64,000 bases of DNA from Mariniflexile sp. AS56 (lineage in GTDB: Bacteria > Bacteroidota > Bacteroidia > Flavobacteriales > Flavobacteriaceae): NCBI RefSeq assembly GCF_030552475.1, contig NZ_JAUPED010000002.1:186001-250000 (forward strand), read 5' to 3'. The position numbers and the translations under genes were made by a program. The notes beneath the pieces were generated by a model. That model worked only from the letters and a program-made list of their open reading frames with translations. It was not told where the DNA came from and ran no database searches. How positions within the stretch are numbered: the stretch's first letter is position 1; each line of letters begins with the position of its first letter. Below are positions 60,952 to 64,000 of this stretch, piece by piece.

Positions 60952-61965
60952 TTATAAACTTTCAAAAAAGTGCTTTTTATAAAGGAAATAATCTAAAACA
61001 ATGGCGTTTATGTTGTGATATCTTATTTTATGTTTGGTTGCTTTTCGTTGTTTTAGTAGTTGTTTTAAATGGCCATAATATGAAAAGTGGGCTTTTAAAA
61101 TAGCCAAAGAATGTTGTGGCTTTAGTTCTACTAAAAATTTAACGGCCGCAATACCGTCTAAAATTAGGCGAGCTAGAATTATAAGGAAAATGGCTCCCTT
61201 GGCATTCTTTGTTAAGGTGTATAGGCTATTTCTAAAATTTAGGAATGTTTTTTTAGGACTTGTATTACTAAGAGTTGCACCACCCACATGATAAATGGTA
61301 GATTGCCCAACATATTTTACCGTGTAGCCTAAGTTTTGTGCACGCCAGCATAAATCTATTTCTTCCATGTGTGCAAAAAAAGCTTCGTCTAAACCGTTTA
61401 ATTCATTAAACACATGCTTTCTAATAAATAAACAAGCACCCGATGCCCAAAATATTGGGGTCGCATCATTGTACTGTCCGTTATCCTTTTCAATGGTATT
61501 GAAAATACGACCTCTGCAATATGGATATCCGAATTTATCGATAAATCCACCAGCAGCACCCGCATATTCAAAATAATCACGCTTATTGAAATCTAATAAT
61601 TTTGGTTGAATGATGGCTGTTCTAGATTCTTTTATAAAGGTTTCTATAATAGGCGAAAGCCAGTTTGGGGTGACTTCAACATCGCTATTAAGCAAGCAAA
61701 AAATATCGGCTTCAATATGCTTTAAGGCATCATTATAACCTTTTGCATAGCCTCCATTTTCTGTGTTTTGAATTATTTTTACTAGTGGAAACGCTGTTTT
61801 AACAAATTCAACAGAAGTATCAGTAGAAGCATTATCTGCAACATAAACGGTCGCTTCTCTTGAATGTTCAATAACTGAAGGTAAAAATTGTTCTAATAGT
61901 TTTTCACCATTCCAGTTTAGTATAACGATGGCTATTTTCAACTCCGTAGTAATGTCATTTCTCAT
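60952..61965 (-). CDS. family 2 glycosyltransferase
   Basis: A glycosyltransferase of about 337 residues, GT-A fold, rhamnosyltransferase/WcaA-like: AIVILNWNGEKLLEQFLPSV, VADNASTDTS, GGYAKGYNDALKHIEADIFCLLNSDVEV (the DxD-type metal site), and WRAQNLGYTVKYVGQSTIYHVGG. The C-terminal part has a hydrophobic stretch (GAIFLIILARLILDGIAAV) that may associate with the membrane. I start it at ATG 61965 (MRNDITTELK); an ATG 21 nt upstream overlaps the stop of the HsdR-N gene. Probably adds a sugar to a cell-surface glycan; donor and acceptor unknown. Confidence 0.86.
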   Translation of the reverse strand: MRNDITTELKIAIVILNWNGEKLLEQFLPSVIEHSREATVYVADNASTDTSVEFVKTAFPLVKIIQNTENGGYAKGYNDALKHIEADIFCLLNSDVEVTPNWLSPIIETFIKESRTAIIQPKLLDFNKRDYFEYAGAAGGFIDKFGYPYCRGRIFNTIEKDNGQYNDATPIFWASGACLFIRKHVFNELNGLDEAFFAHMEEIDLCWRAQNLGYTVKYVGQSTIYHVGGATLSNTSPKKTFLNFRNSLYTLTKNAKGAIFLIILARLILDGIAAVKFLVELKPQHSLAILKAHFSYYGHLKQLLKQRKATKHKIRYHNINAIVLDYFLYKKHFFESL

Positions 61966-61975
61966 TATTAACTTT

Positions 61976-62461
61976 TCATTTTTCATTATAATTCGGAATG
62001 TCTTTTAAAAAATCATAGCGTTCCGTTTCGAAGTCCATTTGGCAATAATAATGATTTAATCCGTTTGTAACCATTAAATAAGTAGCGTTTAATACGCGGT
62101 TATATTGTGCAATTTGGTCGAAAGTTTGCTGATTAATTGTGATTGAAGGCGCTTTACATTCTACAATTAAATGAATGCCACCGTTGGTGTTAAAAACAAC
62201 AATGTCGTAGCGTTTTTTTAAATCGTTAACTATCAGTTCTTTTTCAATATTTATTAAGGATTTTGGGTATCCTTTTTCTTCCATTAAATATAGAATACAA
62301 TGTTGGCGTACCCATTCTTCGGGTTGTAAAATCACAAACTTTTTGCGTATACAATCGAAAATAGAAATTTTATTTTCGCTATTTTTGAATCGAAACGGAA
62401 ACTTTGGAAAATTAAGCTCTTGCAACATTGGTGTATTTGTGTTTTCAAAGTTAAGATTCAA
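61976..62461 (-). CDS. stand-alone HsdR N-terminal (PD-(D/E)XK) domain protein
   Basis: A 161-residue protein consisting almost only of the type I restriction HsdR_N nuclease-like domain: KKRYDIVVFNTNGGIHLIVECKAPSIT contains the Asp (YDIVVF) and Glu-x-Lys (VECKA) of the PD-(D/E)XK fold, followed by QIAQYNRVLNATYLMVTNG, the usual last strand. No helicase or specificity domain and no HsdM/HsdS genes are nearby, so it is not a restriction system. Commonly found beside holA in Flavobacteriaceae; a role in DNA metabolism is inference. It lies divergent from holA (88 nt apart) and its end overlaps the glycosyltransferase start region. Confidence 0.82.
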   Translation of the reverse strand: MNLNFENTNTPMLQELNFPKFPFRFKNSENKISIFDCIRKKFVILQPEEWVRQHCILYLMEEKGYPKSLINIEKELIVNDLKKRYDIVVFNTNGGIHLIVECKAPSITINQQTFDQIAQYNRVLNATYLMVTNGLNHYYCQMDFETERYDFLKDIPNYNEK

Positions 62462-62549
62462 AAATTAAAACTCACAATATTCAAATACCAAATGCCATTT
62501 TTTTTAAGATTGTAATTTGGTGCTTGTCTTTTTTGAAAATTTATAGAAT

Positions 62550-63554
62550 TTGGACGAAGTAAAACAATTAGTTACCGACATAAAAAACGGCAAATTGAAT
62601 CCCATTTATTTTTTAATGGGTGAAGAATCTTATTATATAGATAAAATATCTGATTTTATTGAAGATACTGTACTATCTGAAGAAGAGCGTGGGTTTAACC
62701 AAATGGTATTGTATGGACGCGATGTTACGGTTGAAGATGTGATTAGTAATGCCAAACGCTACCCAATGATGGCGGAGCATCAGGTTATTATTGTAAAGGA
62801 AGCACAAGATTTATCGCGTACTATCGAGAAGTTGGTAGATTATGCTAAACAGCCGCAACCAACCACTATTTTAGTGTTTAATTATAAATATAAAACGCTT
62901 GATAAGCGTAAAGCACTTTATAAAACGCTTAAAAAAACAGGTGTTGTTTACGAAAGTAAAAAGCTGTATGAAAACCAGGTAGCCGATTGGATTCGACGTG
63001 TTCTTTCCTCTAAAAACTATACTATAGCACCAAAAGCAGCACAAATGCTGGTGGAGTTTTTAGGAACCGATTTAAGTAAGATTAATAATGAGTTAGATAA
63101 ACTTCAAATAATTTTACCCAAAGGCACTCAAATTACGCCAGAGCATATCGAGGAAAATATAGGGATTAGTAAAGATTTTAATAATTTTGAATTACGCCAT
63201 GCTATTGGAGAACGTAATGCCCTCAAGGCTTTCAGAATTGTTAATTATTTTGCTGAAAACCCTAAAGATAATCCCATGGTTGTTACGGTGTCTTTATTGT
63301 TTAGTTTCTTTTCACAACTACTTCATTTTCATGGTTTGAGTGATAAATCACCGCGAAATGTGGCTTCAGCATTAAAGGTGAATCCATATTTTGTAAACGA
63401 CTATATTACAGCTGCTAGAAATTTCCCGATGCGGAAGGTGAGTGGTGTAATATCAACGCTTCGAGAGTTTGATGTTAAAAGTAAAGGTGTTGGTTCTAAT
63501 TCAGTTCCTCAGGGTGATTTATTAAAAGAGTTATTAGTAAAAATATTATCTTAG
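62550..63554 (+). CDS. holA: DNA polymerase III delta subunit
   Basis: A 334-residue clamp-loader subunit that opens the beta sliding clamp. N-terminal clamp-binding and AAA+-like domain begins VKQLVTDIKNGKLNPIYFLMGEESYYIDKI, continues with MVLYGRDVTVEDVISNAKRYPMM and VIIVKEAQDL; the middle LVEFLGTDLSKINNELDKLQII and the helical C-terminal collar (HAIGERNALKAFRIVNYFAENPKDNPM) complete the family. Start is TTG at 62550. No Walker motif, as is usual for delta. It is the first of two plus-strand genes at the right end. Confidence 0.93.
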   Translation: MDEVKQLVTDIKNGKLNPIYFLMGEESYYIDKISDFIEDTVLSEEERGFNQMVLYGRDVTVEDVISNAKRYPMMAEHQVIIVKEAQDLSRTIEKLVDYAKQPQPTTILVFNYKYKTLDKRKALYKTLKKTGVVYESKKLYENQVADWIRRVLSSKNYTIAPKAAQMLVEFLGTDLSKINNELDKLQIILPKGTQITPEHIEENIGISKDFNNFELRHAIGERNALKAFRIVNYFAENPKDNPMVVTVSLLFSFFSQLLHFHGLSDKSPRNVASALKVNPYFVNDYITAARNFPMRKVSGVISTLREFDVKSKGVGSNSVPQGDLLKELLVKILS

Positions 63555-63585
63555 TAGTTATTTAATTCATTATTAGTAATTTAAA

Positions 63586-64000
63586 ATGAAATACGCTACA
63601 CTTTTACTAGTAATTAGTTTCGTTGTACTTTCAGCTTGTAAACAAAACAAGAAGGAAGTTATAGCCCAAGCACCTATAAAAACAGAAATTGTTTTAACTA
63701 AATTATGGGAAACAGACACGTTGTTAAAAACCTGTGAGGCTGTTAGATATGATAAAGCCAAAGGCGTTATTTATGTATCTAATATTGGTGGAGTGCCTCC
63801 AACGGAAAAAGATGGAGACGGCAGTATGTCAATTATTAGTACTGAAGGGGAAATTCTGAATCAAAATTGGACTTCAGGTTTAAACGCTCCAAAAGGAGCT
63901 CAGTTCTATAATACTAAACTTTATGTAGCAGATATTGATGATATTATTAAAATTGATATGACTTCAGGTGCAGTAGAGAAGCGCATTCATGTTGAAAATT
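63586..64000 (+). CDS. lipoprotein beta-propeller protein, 3' truncated by window edge
   Basis: Runs from ATG 63586 off the right end, 138 codons seen. The signal peptide ends in the lipobox VLSAC (Cys18). Then come beta-propeller blades: CEAVRYDKAKGVIYVSNIGGVPP, GSMSIISTEGEILNQNW and LNAPKGAQFYNTKLYVADIDDIIKI, the SMP-30/NHL-like blade wording with LNAPKG and LYVADI. No catalytic claim can be made from this part. It begins 32 nt after holA on the same strand. Confidence 0.72.
   Translation, partial: MKYATLLLVISFVVLSACKQNKKEVIAQAPIKTEIVLTKLWETDTLLKTCEAVRYDKAKGVIYVSNIGGVPPTEKDGDGSMSIISTEGEILNQNWTSGLNAPKGAQFYNTKLYVADIDDIIKIDMTSGAVEKRIHVEN

Noticed and set aside
61976-62461. Type I restriction system
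   Set aside because: Only the small N-terminal nuclease-like domain is present, without translocase, methylase or specificity subunits.

Overview
The window is chromosomal DNA of a marine-type Flavobacteriaceae bacterium (Bacteroidota). The evidence is the strongly AT-rich sequence, frequent TTG/GTG starts with no Shine-Dalgarno, TAnnTTTG-type -7 elements, and a gene set typical of the group: Smr-less MutS2, LptD, BshA (bacillithiol), an MCE/Fe-S electron-transfer block, HolA beside a lone HsdR-N domain protein, a GH3-serine hydrolase fusion and a PL7 alginate lyase. I cannot name the genus. No tRNA, rRNA, CRISPR array, insertion sequence or prophage was seen.

Layout. 1-1530 is an accessory, decaying edge: the C-terminal part of a UvrD-like helicase, a broken small lipoprotein gene, and a 150-bp imperfect palindrome. 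1531-9331 holds mostly exported proteins on the + strand: a YiiX-like papain-fold lipoprotein with a small membrane protein, a P1/DmpA-type peptidase, an uncharacterised lipoprotein plus beta-barrel pair, an agmatinase-family enzyme, a cupin and a serine hydrolase. 9349-16140 is a tight three-gene minus-strand operon (transglutaminase + DUF2126, circularly permuted ATP-grasp + alpha-E, transglutaminase), a predicted peptide-bond-forming and processing system of unknown product. 16459-18366 has an SMP-30-like lactonase facing a KDG kinase. 18669-20078 is a hybrid histidine kinase whose phosphoacceptor His is replaced by Tyr.

20094-34011 is largely core: RidA, LptD, amidase - MCE - membrane Fe-S protein - CCG Fe-S protein - small conserved protein - SerB, then a GH3/serine hydrolase fusion and BshA. 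34075-44024 carries a small outer-membrane protein, a YdiJ-type FAD/Fe-S dehydrogenase, an LpxH-like phosphoesterase, chorismate synthase, a dicarboxylate symporter, a sulfurtransferase, a DCC protein and a PL7 alginate lyase; its intergenic spaces carry dispersed repeats. 44066-63554 holds MutS2, RecG, an M1 aminopeptidase translationally linked to two tandem patatin-like lipases, a glutamate-synthase-like FMN protein, UvrD/PcrA, an esterase, Sua5/YrdC, OmpA, a glycosyltransferase, the HsdR-N protein and HolA. A lipoprotein beta-propeller gene runs off the right end.

The signals most worth following are: (1) a structured intergenic RNA-like element at 59785-59940 with a smaller copy in opposite orientation at 39875-39933, sharing 18 of 20 bases in its core; (2) the His-to-Tyr kinase; (3) the transglutaminase/ATP-grasp/DUF2126 operon; and (4) the broken accessory gene plus long palindrome near the left edge.
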